From the NCBI GenBank assembly GCA_964489425.1, contig CAZAYP010000024.1:6407-70406 (forward strand): DNA of 64,000 bases, written 5' to 3'. This document shows, in pieces, positions 24,104 through 33,139 of this stretch. The notes below the pieces were generated by a model. The model worked only from the letters and a program-made list of their open reading frames with translations. It made no database searches and was not told the DNA's origin. This stretch comes from CAZAYP01 sp964489425 [NCBI: uncultured Verrucomicrobiota bacterium]. Its GTDB lineage: Bacteria > Verrucomicrobiota > Kiritimatiellia > RZYC01. Position 1 is the first letter of the stretch; each line of letters opens with the position of its first letter. A program made the position numbers and the translations under genes.

Positions 24104-24766
24104 TCACTCTTTAATGAGGTAGGACGGATTGGCGCAAAACGGCAGCTTGCGGATCAGGACGTGCTGCCCCTGGAAATAGTCATCCACGGCCTTGGTTTCG
24201 CCGGGAAATGAACCGTAGTCGTCGAGCACCAGCACCCCGCCCGTCGCCAGGCGCGGGTACAGGTGTTCCAAGATCGCGGCGGATGGCTCGTAGATGTCCG
24301 TGTCCAGGTGCAACAGCGCGATTTTCAGCTCGGGGTGCTCCTGCACATACTTGGGCACCGTGGCGCAGATGTCGCCGGCGACCAGCTCGACATTGCGGTC
24401 GCAGCGCTTGTGCGCCAGCACCTGCATCAGCTGGTCCACGGCGATGCTCTGGTTGCCGGCCTCGCGGATGAACCGGGCCCGCTTGGCCTGGTCCGGCGCA
24501 AACGCCGTTTCCGGGAACGGGCCGAACATGTCGAACCCGATGATTTTGCGGGCCTGGGCGCTGGCGAACAGGTCGCGGAACATGGCGAAGCGCGCCAGGG
24601 AGGCGCCCTTGAACACGCCGCATTCCACGATCGCGCCGGGAGCGCCGGCGGACAATTTGAACAACTCGTAGTGGGCGAGAACCTTGGCCATGCGCGAACT
24701 GTCACACGCAAGGTAGAAGTTGTTTTCCCACTCGAAATCTCGACTGAAATCCGGCAGGTCAATCAT
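24104..24766 (-). CDS. TylF/MycF-like sugar O-methyltransferase
   Basis: 220-residue class I methyltransferase of the macrocin O-methyltransferase group. SAM motif IVECGVFKGASLARFAMF (46-63), IGFDMFGPFPET, and the metal-binding LLHLDTDIYEPSAAILEHL. These enzymes methylate hydroxyls of sugars in a Mg-dependent way, so a methylated sugar in the polymer or its terminus is likely. It begins a few bases after the NeuC-like stop, consistent with one operon. Confidence 0.9.
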   Translation of the reverse strand: MIDLPDFSRDFEWENNFYLACDSSRMAKVLAHYELFKLSAGAPGAIVECGVFKGASLARFAMFRDLFASAQARKIIGFDMFGPFPETAFAPDQAKRARFIREAGNQSIAVDQLMQVLAHKRCDRNVELVAGDICATVPKYVQEHPELKIALLHLDTDIYEPSAAILEHLYPRLATGGVLVLDDYGSFPGETKAVDDYFQGQHVLIRKLPFCANPSYLIKE

Positions 24767-24771
24767 GGGCG

Positions 24772-25956
24772 TCAGGCTCCCGGGGTGGTGTTCAACTCGC
24801 GCGGCGCAGGTGCGGAAAGATCACGAAACTGTTTTTGACGGGAGACTTGCCAGAGCCGGGGATGGCGCAAGGCGTCCATAAAGCGCGCGGCGCTCTTCCC
24901 GTCCCCGAAATACAGGGACGGCGGCGTAGCCGGGTGAATGTTGTTGAGCGCGGCCCGGATGTCGGCCCGGATGTCGGCGACGTTGAGGATCGAGGCGTGG
25001 TGGTACCGGTTGAGCTGGCGCGAGCCGATGTTGATGGTGGGCACGCCGTACACCGGCGCCTCGCGGATGCCGGCGCTGGAGTTGCCGACGATGCAGCGCG
25101 CGTGTTTGAGCAGGGACAGGAAGTACTCGAAGCGCATGGACGGCAACAGGCGAAACCGCGGTAGTTCCGCCAGGGGCTGCAGGGTTTCGAGAATGACTTC
25201 GCTGCCCCGGTCGTTGTTCGGATAGATCACCACGAAGTTTTGCCCGGCTTCCGTCACCGCCCCCACGGCGGCCTGGATGTGCTCCCGCAACCGGTCCACC
25301 TCCGTGGTCACGGGGTGATACACGAATATCGAATAGGTGTCGAACCCGATGTCGTAGTGCCGCCGCACCTCGTCCAGCGTGGGCAGGTCGGGCCCCAGCA
25401 TGATGTCGATGTCGGGCGAGCCCATCACGTAGACGGTGTCGGGAATCTCGCCCATCTGGACCAGGCGGTTCTTGGCGTCCGCGTTGGACACGAAATGCAG
25501 GTGGGAGAGCTTGGTGATCGCGTGCCGCATCAGCTCGTCCACCGTGCCGGACAGTTCGCCGCCCTCGATGTGGGCCACGCGGATGTTGGTCAGCGCGCCC
25601 ACCGTGGCGCCGGCCAGCGCCTCCACGCGGTCGCCGTGCACCACGACCAGGTCGGGCTGGAACTCGCGCACGTAGTGGCCCAGGCCCTGGATGGTGCTCG
25701 CCAGCACGTAATCCATCTGGTCGTGCAGCTGCGCGTCCTGGTTGATGTAGCAGTACAGGTGGTCAAAGCCGGCCCGCTGGATCTCGGTCAGCGTCAAGCC
25801 GTAGCGCGACAAGAGGTGCATGCCGGTGACGAAGATCTGGTGGTCGAAGTCCGGCGCGTCCTTAACCCGCTGAATCAACGGTTTGAGCTTGCCGAAATCG
25901 GCGCGCGTGCCGGTGATGAACAGGATTTTTTTCGGGGCTGCGGGCGCCGGGTTCAT
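24772..25956 (-). CDS. neuC: NeuC-type UDP-GlcNAc 2-epimerase (hydrolysing)
   Basis: 394-residue GT-B-like epimerase that releases the N-acetylmannosamine-type sugar used by NeuB. Motifs: FITGTRADFGKLKPLIQ, VVVHGDRVEALAGATVG, VAHIEGGELSGTVDELMRH, and GNSSAGIREAPVYGVPTINI. HIEGGE and the GNSSAG region are typical of hydrolysing forms such as NeuC and LegG. The start overlaps the neuB stop by four bases. Whether the substrate is plain or modified UDP-GlcNAc is not decidable. A second NeuC-type gene is at 38563. Confidence 0.9.
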   Translation of the reverse strand: MNPAPAAPKKILFITGTRADFGKLKPLIQRVKDAPDFDHQIFVTGMHLLSRYGLTLTEIQRAGFDHLYCYINQDAQLHDQMDYVLASTIQGLGHYVREFQPDLVVVHGDRVEALAGATVGALTNIRVAHIEGGELSGTVDELMRHAITKLSHLHFVSNADAKNRLVQMGEIPDTVYVMGSPDIDIMLGPDLPTLDEVRRHYDIGFDTYSIFVYHPVTTEVDRLREHIQAAVGAVTEAGQNFVVIYPNNDRGSEVILETLQPLAELPRFRLLPSMRFEYFLSLLKHARCIVGNSSAGIREAPVYGVPTINIGSRQLNRYHHASILNVADIRADIRAALNNIHPATPPSLYFGDGKSAARFMDALRHPRLWQVSRQKQFRDLSAPAPRELNTTPGA

Positions 25957-26999
25957 CGGGCATCCTCCTCAAGATCCGTCCAGTCCACCTGCGCATTCGC
26001 CGGCAGGCGCCGCCGGGCTTTCCGGCCCAGCACCCGCTCGTAGTCCACGGCCTTGATGGGTCCGGTGCCGGGCCGTTTGACCCACAGGTTGTCCCGGGTC
26101 AGCGTGGCGCCCGCGGCCACCTCCTGGAGGGTCACCACGCAAGCGTAGGCGAAGTCGATGGTGGGCTGCTCCTCGCGCAGGATGGTCTTGGATCCGCCCA
26201 GGGCCGCGAACACCGCGCGCGATCCCGCGACCAGATCTTTCAACTCGGCCGGGTCCATGGAGATCGGCACGTCCGGCCCGGGCCAGGTCTTGTCGGACGT
26301 AAAATGCTTCTCCAGCAGCCTCGCGCCCAGGGCCACCGCCGCCAGGCAGGTGTAGTTGCCCAGCGAGTGGTCGCTCAAGCCTAACACCGCGTCGGGGAAG
26401 CTCCGGGCCAGGTCGGCCAGCGCGCCGAGGCGCACCTTGTTGTAGGGCGTGGGGTACATGGAGGTGCAGTGCATCAGGGCGTACGGCACGCGGGCTGCCC
26501 GCAGGATTTCAACGGCCGGCTGGATCGAGGCCAGGTCGTTCATGCCCGTGCTCAAGATCACCGGCCGGCCGTATGCGGCCACGTGCCGGATCAGCGGGTA
26601 GTTGTTGCATTCGCCCGAGCCGATCTTGTAGGCCGTCACATCCAGGGCATGGAGCCGCTCGGCCGCGGCCCGCGAGAAGGGCGTGCAGAGGTAAATCAGA
26701 CCCTTGGCCTCCACGTAAGCCTTCAGCCGGCGCTCCTCGTCCTCGCTGAGCGCGCAGCGCTTCATGATGTCCCAGATAGACTCGCGGGCGTTGCCCGGGA
26801 TGACGTCGTTGGGGATCATCTCGTCCTCGATCACGTGCGACTGGAACTTGACGCACTCGCAGCCGGCGGCCATGGCGTCGTCCACCATGCGCACGGCCTT
26901 GGCGTAGTCGCCCTCGTGGTTGATGCCGATCTCGGCCATCACCAGCGGCGGGTGGTCCGCGCCCACGACGCGCGCGCCCAAACGGATTTCCGGTTTCAT
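25953..26999 (-). CDS. neuB: N-acylneuraminate (nonulosonate) synthase
   Basis: 348 residues: a TIM barrel condensing an N-acylmannosamine-type sugar with phosphoenolpyruvate, then a C-terminal SAF antifreeze-like domain. Motifs: VMAEIGINHEGDYAKAV, ECVKFQSHV, YKIGSGECNNYPLI, LSTGMND, LGLSDHS, EKHFTSDKTWPGPDVPIS; SAF region LWVKRPGTGPIKAVDYERV. It is the first of three NeuB paralogues in the window. It sits with neuC, an SDR, a CMP-sugar synthetase and a Gfo/Idh enzyme as one module. Sialic versus legionaminic acid cannot be settled by eye. Confidence 0.93.
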   Translation of the reverse strand: MKPEIRLGARVVGADHPPLVMAEIGINHEGDYAKAVRMVDDAMAAGCECVKFQSHVIEDEMIPNDVIPGNARESIWDIMKRCALSEDEERRLKAYVEAKGLIYLCTPFSRAAAERLHALDVTAYKIGSGECNNYPLIRHVAAYGRPVILSTGMNDLASIQPAVEILRAARVPYALMHCTSMYPTPYNKVRLGALADLARSFPDAVLGLSDHSLGNYTCLAAVALGARLLEKHFTSDKTWPGPDVPISMDPAELKDLVAGSRAVFAALGGSKTILREEQPTIDFAYACVVTLQEVAAGATLTRDNLWVKRPGTGPIKAVDYERVLGRKARRRLPANAQVDWTDLEEDAR

Positions 27000-27024
27000 G
27001 TCACGCCCCTCTCTTGGCTGCAGG

Positions 27025-27843
27025 CTACCAGACGGTCCAGCCCCCGTCCACCACCAGGTTGTGGCCGACGCAATAGGCCGACGCGGCCGACGCCAGGAAC
27101 ACCACGGCCCCGCGCAGTTCGTCCTTGCGCTCCATCCGCCCCATGGGTACCAGGGCGGAAAACCGCTGCGTGAACAGGTCCGGGTGCTGGTTAAACACGC
27201 CCCCGGGCGTGATGCAGTTCACGCGCACCCCCTGCTCCGCCCACAGCGTGCCCAGGTAGCGCGTCAGAGCGATCACGCCCGCCTTGCTGACGGAATAGGC
27301 GGACGGCTGGGCGATGCCCGTGCCGGGATACATGCGGTGATTGGGGCTGACCACGCCGTACAGGGAGGCCAGGTTGATGATGCTGCCCGCCCGTCGCTCC
27401 AGCATGTGCCGGCCGACCACCTGGCAGCCCAGGAACGTGCCGGTCAGGTTGACGCCCAGGATCGCGTTCCAGTCTTCGACCGGGAAGTCCGGGAACGGCG
27501 CGGCGTAGTTGGCCGAGCGCGACTGGTTGGTGAACCCGGCGTTGTTGACTAGGATATCCACCTGGCCGAATTCCGCCAGGGCCCGCGCGAGCACCTGCTC
27601 CCAGGACGCCTTGCTGGTGACGTCGCCCGCCAGGCCCAACGCCGGCATCCCCGTCCGCCGGGTCAGCTCGGCCGCCCGTTCCCGGCACTTGTCCTCGCGC
27701 AGGTCGGTCAGCACCAGGCGCGCGCCGCAATCCGCCAGGGCGATGGCGTGCTGCTCGCCCAGCAGGCCGGCCGCGCCGGTGACGATCGCCACCTGCCCGT
27801 CGAGGCGGAACAGGTTGGGCGTTGCATCGGCTGGTTGGTTCAT
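27025..27843 (-). CDS. Short-chain dehydrogenase/reductase (PtmA-like)
   Basis: 272-residue classical SDR. Cofactor motif IVTGAAGLLGEQHA, then VDILVNNAGFTNQS, NLTGTFLG, and catalytic Ser/Tyr/Lys in INLASLYGV and SAYSVSKAGVIAL; C-terminal HNLVVDGGWTVW. The open frame extends far upstream, but the ATG at 27843 overlaps the CMP-sugar synthetase stop by four bases and fits the family start. SDR genes beside neuA/neuB are common in nonulosonic acid clusters (PtmA), with a modifying role. Confidence 0.9.
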   Translation of the reverse strand: MNQPADATPNLFRLDGQVAIVTGAAGLLGEQHAIALADCGARLVLTDLREDKCRERAAELTRRTGMPALGLAGDVTSKASWEQVLARALAEFGQVDILVNNAGFTNQSRSANYAAPFPDFPVEDWNAILGVNLTGTFLGCQVVGRHMLERRAGSIINLASLYGVVSPNHRMYPGTGIAQPSAYSVSKAGVIALTRYLGTLWAEQGVRVNCITPGGVFNQHPDLFTQRFSALVPMGRMERKDELRGAVVFLASAASAYCVGHNLVVDGGWTVW

Positions 27844-28559
27844 GGGCCTCCGCTTTTCTTGTTCATCAGGTACTCCACGATCGCGAAATCGTCCTCGGTG
27901 TCGATGTCCACCGCCCGGTCGCGAGGCATGACGTGGATCTGCAGGCGCGCCTGGGACCAATGCCCGAAACTCCACAGCGCGTCGCGCCGGATGGCGAAAA
28001 CCGCGGGCGTCAGGCTGTACACCCGGGGCGCGGCCTGGCGGCAGACAAGGGGCGGGTTCACGGGCTTGCAGATCCGCGCCAGGCCGTCGGGCGCCAGTTC
28101 CACCATGTTGAAATAGGGGTTGCGCTCGGCTTCGTAGGCCGTGGTCACCACGTCCGCCGGTCCGCCCAGCAGCTGGTCCACGCAGGCGGTGATGTCGCCG
28201 GGTTGGCGCAGGGGCACGCCCGTGTCGAGATCCACGAGCACGTCGACGCGGCGCCGGTCGCGGGCTTCCAGTTCGAGCACCAGGTGCTGGAACACGTCCC
28301 ACTTGGAGGAGCGGTCCTGGGCCAGGCCGGCCGGCCGCAGGAACGGCACCTCCGCGCCGTGCGCGCGGGCGACCGCCGCCATCTCCTCGTCATCGGTCGA
28401 GCACACCAGACGCGCGAGGCGCGGGCAGGCCTGCGCGCACTCGATGGTGTGGACCATCAGGGGCTTGCCGGCCAGCGGCCGGAGGTTCTTGCGGGGTACG
28501 CCCTTGGACCCGCCCCGGGCGCACACGGCGCCGACGATGTTCAGGTGGGTGGAATCCAT
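27840..28559 (-). CDS. neuA: CMP-acylneuraminate cytidylyltransferase (CMP-sugar synthetase)
   Basis: 239 residues. It activates a nonulosonic acid with CTP. N-terminal nucleotide loop VGAVCARGGSKGVPRKNLRP, then LVCSTDDEEMAAVA, VDLDTGVPLRQPGDI in place of the usual QPTSPLR, and the metal-binding DRAVDIDTEDDFAIVE near the end. The ATG at 28559 gives the normal family start; the longer frame to 28799 runs into the Gfo/Idh gene. Stop overlaps the SDR start. A second synthetase lies at 35366. Confidence 0.9.
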   Translation of the reverse strand: MDSTHLNIVGAVCARGGSKGVPRKNLRPLAGKPLMVHTIECAQACPRLARLVCSTDDEEMAAVARAHGAEVPFLRPAGLAQDRSSKWDVFQHLVLELEARDRRRVDVLVDLDTGVPLRQPGDITACVDQLLGGPADVVTTAYEAERNPYFNMVELAPDGLARICKPVNPPLVCRQAAPRVYSLTPAVFAIRRDALWSFGHWSQARLQIHVMPRDRAVDIDTEDDFAIVEYLMNKKSGGP

Positions 28560-29554
28560 GCGTTCACCTGCTGCAGTTGGGGGGCGGCCGCGGAGGCCCG
28601 CGCCAACAGGGCCAGCTTCAGGACCTCCGCCCCTTCGGCGACGTCCACCGCGGGCGGCTCCGCGCCCTGCCAGGCCGCCACGACGTGCCGCATCTCGGCC
28701 AGGTCGCGGTCGTTGCGGTCGAAGTCCGTATACGCAAACTCCTGCCAGCGGCCGGCGGCGGCCGTGTGCCAGGTCAGCCGGCGCGCCATGCCGTCCCACA
28801 GGATGGTGCCTTCTTCGCCCACGATGCGGCAGGATCGGCTGGGCGCGCGCTGCACGCAGTCCAGCTGGATCACGCCGATGGCCCCGGAGGCGAACCGCAG
28901 CAGCACGGCGGCCGTGTCTTCCGCGTCCATGTCCAGGCGGCTGAGGTGGTCAGCGCTGGCCGCCACCCCGGCGACCGGGCCGGCCAGCCAGCGGACATAA
29001 TCGAACTCGTGGATCAGCTCCAGGATCACCCCGCCGCCCGCCGCGCGGCGGGCGGTGACCCCCTGGCGATAATTTTCATGTGGCCGCCAGTCCGGCAGAT
29101 ACTGGCCCACCTGGGCGTGGATCGAAACCAGCCGGCCCAGCGCGCCGGCGGCCAGCAGTTCCCGGGCCTTGCGCAGACCGGGATCAAAGCGCAGGTCGAA
29201 CCCCACCCAGGTCGTCAAGCCCTTCTGCCGTGCGGTCGCAACCAGCGCTTCCACGCCCGACCACGCGTGGGAGAGCGGCTTTTCGACAAACACGGCGCAC
29301 CCGGCGTCTGCGGCCGCCTGGGCGCAGGGCAGGTGCTGCGGGGCGGGCGTGCACACCATCACGATGTCCGGACCGGCGCGCAGGGCCGCCGCCAGGTCCG
29401 TGAACAACGGGGCGCCAGGCAGGTCCGGCGCCGGCTGGGCCGCTTGGCGCAGCAGCCGGATGTCCCGGTGGCCCAGCGCAACCAGGTTGCGCAGGTGCCG
29501 GGAGCCAATCGACCCGACCCCGGCGATCAAAATGCTGGGCGATTTATCCCTCAT
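28541..29554 (-). CDS. Gfo/Idh/MocA family oxidoreductase
   Basis: 337-residue Rossmann oxidoreductase: ILIAGVGSIGSRHLRNLV, VMVCTPAPQHLP, and VEKPLSHAWSGV with the catalytic Lys. The C-terminal domain has ILELIHEFDYVRWLAG. AAGGAAAG precedes the ATG. As first gene of the SDR-NeuA-NeuB-NeuC module it probably oxidises or reduces a precursor of the nonulosonic acid. Its start is followed upstream by REP-like hairpins, so a transcription boundary may lie here. Confidence 0.88.
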   Translation of the reverse strand: MRDKSPSILIAGVGSIGSRHLRNLVALGHRDIRLLRQAAQPAPDLPGAPLFTDLAAALRAGPDIVMVCTPAPQHLPCAQAAADAGCAVFVEKPLSHAWSGVEALVATARQKGLTTWVGFDLRFDPGLRKARELLAAGALGRLVSIHAQVGQYLPDWRPHENYRQGVTARRAAGGGVILELIHEFDYVRWLAGPVAGVAASADHLSRLDMDAEDTAAVLLRFASGAIGVIQLDCVQRAPSRSCRIVGEEGTILWDGMARRLTWHTAAAGRWQEFAYTDFDRNDRDLAEMRHVVAAWQGAEPPAVDVAEGAEVLKLALLARASAAAPQLQQVNAWIPPT

Positions 29555-29628
29555 CTTTCCTTATCATAATATTCACAGGCTGGAAATCAAGCTTGTGGCG
29601 GTTGACCCCGCACAAGCCGCCACCCTGC

Positions 29629-29735
29629 GGCCAATCCGGCGCTGAAGCGCCGGAAGAACTTCCGCCTGAAGGCGGTACTCCGACGATCTTCCCGTCAGAG
29701 CACCGGCTTTAGCCGGAAGTTCTGGGCGGGCTTTA
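29629..29735. repeat. REP-like palindrome cluster
   Basis: Four hairpins with TGAA or TTTA loops: CCGGCGCTGAAGCGCCGG (29636), CCGCCTGAAGGCGG (29662), CCGGCTTTAGCCGG (29703), CGGGCTTTAGCCCG (29727), joined by AACTTC/AAGTTC links. The same module flanks the RAYT gene at 39940. It fills the 225-base gap between the Gfo/Idh and Wzx genes; no gene is seen there. Confidence 0.85.
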
Positions 29736-29779
29736 GCCCGTTGGTTGGACGGTTTTTTCCATTCCTTCCGAGACGATCC

Positions 29780-31309
29780 CTATAAATCTGCCTTGCGCCC
29801 ACCCCGGCGCACGAGGCTGGTGGCGAACCCTCGCATCTGGCGGTAATCCACGAAGCGGAACGCAAACAGCGCCGCCACGAATCCCGCCAGCAGCGCCAGG
29901 TCCTTGGGCAGGTCGATGGCCATGCGTCCCGTGGCGGTGGCCATGGCCAGCGCGAATACCACCGCGGCCAGCAGCATCAGCCGCAGCACGGCGGCCACGG
30001 GATACGCCACGGGGAACACCTTCTGCGCGGCCCAGTACAGCAGCACCATGTGGCCGGCGAACGCCATGACGCGCGCCCAGCCGGCGCCCAGCACCCCGAA
30101 CCAGGGGATCAGCAGCGCGTTGGCGGCCACGTTGATGATCGCCGCCATGATGGTCGTGGTCAGGATGGGCAGATTCGTCTTGGTGAACCCCAGCGCGTAG
30201 AGGAAGAAGATGTCCAGCGCGGCAAAAAAATAGGCCAGGGCCAGCAACTGCGCGCTGGCCACCACCAGCGGATCATGGAACCGGACATTGGCCAGCAGGT
30301 ATAACGCCGGCTTCAGAAAAAGGCAGAACGCCAGCGTCACCGCCACCATGAGCACGGCCCAGAGGTACGACATGTCGCGTGCCAGGCGCGCCGCGGCCGC
30401 TGGGTCGCGCTTGGCCTCGCGGTAAAAATAGGGCATCCAGGCGTCGGCAAAGGCGCACTGGCCCATTTGCAGCAGGCGGGCGAAGGAGTCGCCCAGGCTG
30501 TAAAAACCCAGGTGCGCCATGGGCACGAACCGCTCCAGGATCCAGCGGTCGGAAAAGCGATAAATGTAAGCGAACACCGCCTTGCCCAGGAACGGCAGGC
30601 CGAACACGAGGTTTTCGCGGAACATGCGGCCGCGGAACCCCAGGGCTACGTGCCGCAGCATGATCAGCCAGTACGCCACGAACAGCAGGCCTGCGACCAT
30701 CACCTGCGCCTTGATCTTGCCCCAGGCGCCGTCGCGTAACGCCACGATGAAGTAGACGGTCAGCCCGGTGCCCGCCAGCCATGCGCCGAGCTGGATAAAG
30801 CTCCAGGTCCGCGAGCGCCGCTCGTTCTTCAGCAGCGCCGCGGGCACGATGATCGCCGTGCCCAGGAACGCGGTGGCGATCTCCGCGGCCACCAGCGGCC
30901 AGAATGGCAGGGCCGCGCCGGCAAACATCCGCCGGGCCAGCCCCGGCCCGAGGATCAGCAGCACCACGAAAATCAGCGCGCTGAACACCAGCGACCCCAG
31001 GGCGATCGTGCCCAGGAACTGCCGGCGCTCGTCGCCCTCGTAGTCGAAGTAGAACCGCTGCACGCCGCTGTTCATATTCAGCCACATGACAATCGCCACC
31101 AGCTGGCCGATGGCCGCCAGCATGGCCAGCACGCCGTAGTCGGTCGGCGAAAGGTAGGCCGTGAACACCGGCGTCAGCAGCACCTGGCCCACGGCCGGCA
31201 GAAATTGGGGCAGCGCGTAGAAGAACGTGTCCATGACCAGGTTCTTGCCGTGCGACGTCTTCATCTGGACGTCGGCCGGCCCGCCGCCCTGGGGGGGCCG
31301 GCTGGTCAT
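29780..31309 (-). CDS. wzx: Wzx-type oligosaccharide flippase
   Basis: 509-residue polytopic membrane protein of the MATE/MVF-related polysaccharide transporter family with about 12-14 hydrophobic helices. N-terminus: LVMDTFFYALPQFLPAVGQVLL, then FTAYLSPTDYGVLAML. C-terminus: NVAANALLIPWFGVLGAGWA. It moves the lipid-linked repeat unit to the outer face of the inner membrane. Start chosen at the ATG that overlaps the asparagine-synthetase-like stop by four bases; the open frame extends to 31513. Confidence 0.9.
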   Translation of the reverse strand: MTSRPPQGGGPADVQMKTSHGKNLVMDTFFYALPQFLPAVGQVLLTPVFTAYLSPTDYGVLAMLAAIGQLVAIVMWLNMNSGVQRFYFDYEGDERRQFLGTIALGSLVFSALIFVVLLILGPGLARRMFAGAALPFWPLVAAEIATAFLGTAIIVPAALLKNERRSRTWSFIQLGAWLAGTGLTVYFIVALRDGAWGKIKAQVMVAGLLFVAYWLIMLRHVALGFRGRMFRENLVFGLPFLGKAVFAYIYRFSDRWILERFVPMAHLGFYSLGDSFARLLQMGQCAFADAWMPYFYREAKRDPAAAARLARDMSYLWAVLMVAVTLAFCLFLKPALYLLANVRFHDPLVVASAQLLALAYFFAALDIFFLYALGFTKTNLPILTTTIMAAIINVAANALLIPWFGVLGAGWARVMAFAGHMVLLYWAAQKVFPVAYPVAAVLRLMLLAAVVFALAMATATGRMAIDLPKDLALLAGFVAALFAFRFVDYRQMRGFATSLVRRGGRKADL

Positions 31310-33114
31310 GTCTCCCACGCGCGGGTCCGCAGGAGCAGTTCCAGCGTCATGAGCTGCATGAGCCGCGCCCGGTGATTCTTTTGGGCGCTGCGGTGCTGGT
31401 CCAGCATTTCGCGGGCAAAGCTGCCATCCAGGCCCAGCTGGTCCTCGATCCGCGACCCGGCGCCGAGCAGGTCGTCGCTCAGCGCTATCCAGCCCGGATC
31501 GCGGCGCATCCATTCGTCAAAGTTGGTGTAGTAGCGCGTGTACGGGACATAGACCGTGCCCTGGGTCTGGGCGTACAGGCGCTCCAGCATGGCCTCGCGC
31601 GCGGCTTCCAAGGCGGCGGACTCTTTCCAAAATTCCACGGGCGCGGCGGGCGGCAGCAGGGTGCGCTGGTAGGGGATGTCCATGAGATCCGGGCACACCT
31701 GCCGCATGACCCGCTGGTACAGCCGGCGCGACTGCCGCTCCGCGGCCGGGATCTGCAGGAGCAGGTCGACCAGGTCGTTGTCGAAGGTGGGGGTGGCGTC
31801 CTCGAAATACAGGCGTTGCCAGTACTGGCGCTGGGCCAGGCACCGGTGGACACGGTGTTTCAGGATGAATCGGTCCCACGCGTCAAAGCGGTTCGCAGGC
31901 GGATCGTCGGCGGAAAACGCGGCCGACAGGCGAGCCATGATTTCCGTGGGCTTGCGTTCGTCACGGAAAAGCCGCGCCACTTGGTCCGGCTTGAAATAGG
32001 CCAGTTTCCGGTAGAGCAGTTCCGGCAAGGGATCCGCCTCGGTAACGCCCTCCAGGTAAGACCCGCCCAGCGGGATGTCCAGGGCCAGCCCGTTGAACAC
32101 CAGGTTTGCGGCCTGCGCACAGGACGGGAACACCTTCAGCGCGTAACTCTGCACGAAGATGTCCAGGCCTTCCATGATGCGGGCACCTGCGGCCGCATCG
32201 GCAATGAAGTCGTCCGGCCCCAGCGGGATGCCCTGCCAGGCGAGCCCCAGGCGATCGGCCACCTGCCGCGCGGTCTGCACCTCGTCCGATGCCAGGATCC
32301 CGTACGTAAACGCCGTGACGGGCTGGCCGGCCTGGCGCGCCAGCGCGGCGGCCACCAGGCGCGAATCAAGCCCGCCGCTCAAGGTGATGCCCAGGCGGCG
32401 GCCCGGCACGATCCAGCGCGCCACGGCCTGCTCAAACGCGGTCGCCAGCGCGGCGACGAAATCGTCGTCCGCCGCGGCGGCCGGCCGATACGTGTAATCC
32501 CAGTAGGCTTCGAGCGTAACGCGGCCGGATGTCCACGCCAGGATGGAGGCCGGCGGCAGCACGCGGACGCCCTCGAAAAAAGTGCGGTCACCGAGATGAA
32601 TGCGGCTGATGGAAAGGTAGTTCGCCACCATGTCCGGGTCGAGGCGTGGCGCGCGGCCGCCGGCGGCCAGGATGGCCTTGGCCTCGGGCGCGAAGTAGAG
32701 GCTGCCGTCGCCAACCGCATACTGGAGGGGCCGCAGCCCGTACCGATCGTTCAACAGGTACAGGGCCGGGCCGCGGTCGTCCCAGATGGCGACATTAAAC
32801 TGGCCGTTAAGCTGTTTTACGAAGCCCGGCCCTTGCGCCAGGTACAGGTCCAGGCACGCCTGCGCGGCGTCCGTGCCGGCCGGCACCCCGCCGCGGATCC
32901 AGCCATCGAGCAGCAACGCCACGCCCGCTTGCGCGTGGGTGGCCAGCACGGCATGGTCGAACAGCCCGTGATGCCGGCAGATGCCGCCGCCAGCCCGCGT
33001 TGCGACCTGCGCCTCCTTCAGGACCGGCTGGCGCCGTAGCGGCGCCACCATGCGCTCCAGCATGGACGCCGCGTCCCGCGGGTGCTGATCGATGAATCCT
33101 GCAATACCGGTCAT
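31306..33114 (-). CDS. Asparagine synthetase-like protein lacking the Cys nucleophile
   Basis: 602 residues. The C-terminal half has the ATP-pyrophosphatase loop LSGGLDSRLVAA (245-256). The N-terminal half keeps the glutaminase fold (NGQFNVAIWD, LLNDRYGLRPLQY), but the residue after the start Met is Thr (MTGIAGFID) where active enzymes have Cys. It should thus not hydrolyse glutamine by the usual route, and may use ammonia or an amino sugar as nucleophile. AsnB-like proteins are common in exopolysaccharide loci, where they may form amides on uronic acids. The ATG at 33114 is the family-like start. Confidence 0.88.
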   Translation of the reverse strand: MTGIAGFIDQHPRDAASMLERMVAPLRRQPVLKEAQVATRAGGGICRHHGLFDHAVLATHAQAGVALLLDGWIRGGVPAGTDAAQACLDLYLAQGPGFVKQLNGQFNVAIWDDRGPALYLLNDRYGLRPLQYAVGDGSLYFAPEAKAILAAGGRAPRLDPDMVANYLSISRIHLGDRTFFEGVRVLPPASILAWTSGRVTLEAYWDYTYRPAAAADDDFVAALATAFEQAVARWIVPGRRLGITLSGGLDSRLVAAALARQAGQPVTAFTYGILASDEVQTARQVADRLGLAWQGIPLGPDDFIADAAAGARIMEGLDIFVQSYALKVFPSCAQAANLVFNGLALDIPLGGSYLEGVTEADPLPELLYRKLAYFKPDQVARLFRDERKPTEIMARLSAAFSADDPPANRFDAWDRFILKHRVHRCLAQRQYWQRLYFEDATPTFDNDLVDLLLQIPAAERQSRRLYQRVMRQVCPDLMDIPYQRTLLPPAAPVEFWKESAALEAAREAMLERLYAQTQGTVYVPYTRYYTNFDEWMRRDPGWIALSDDLLGAGSRIEDQLGLDGSFAREMLDQHRSAQKNHRARLMQLMTLELLLRTRAWET

Positions 33115-33139
33115 GGGTTTCTGGTCAATGCCAAGGGGG

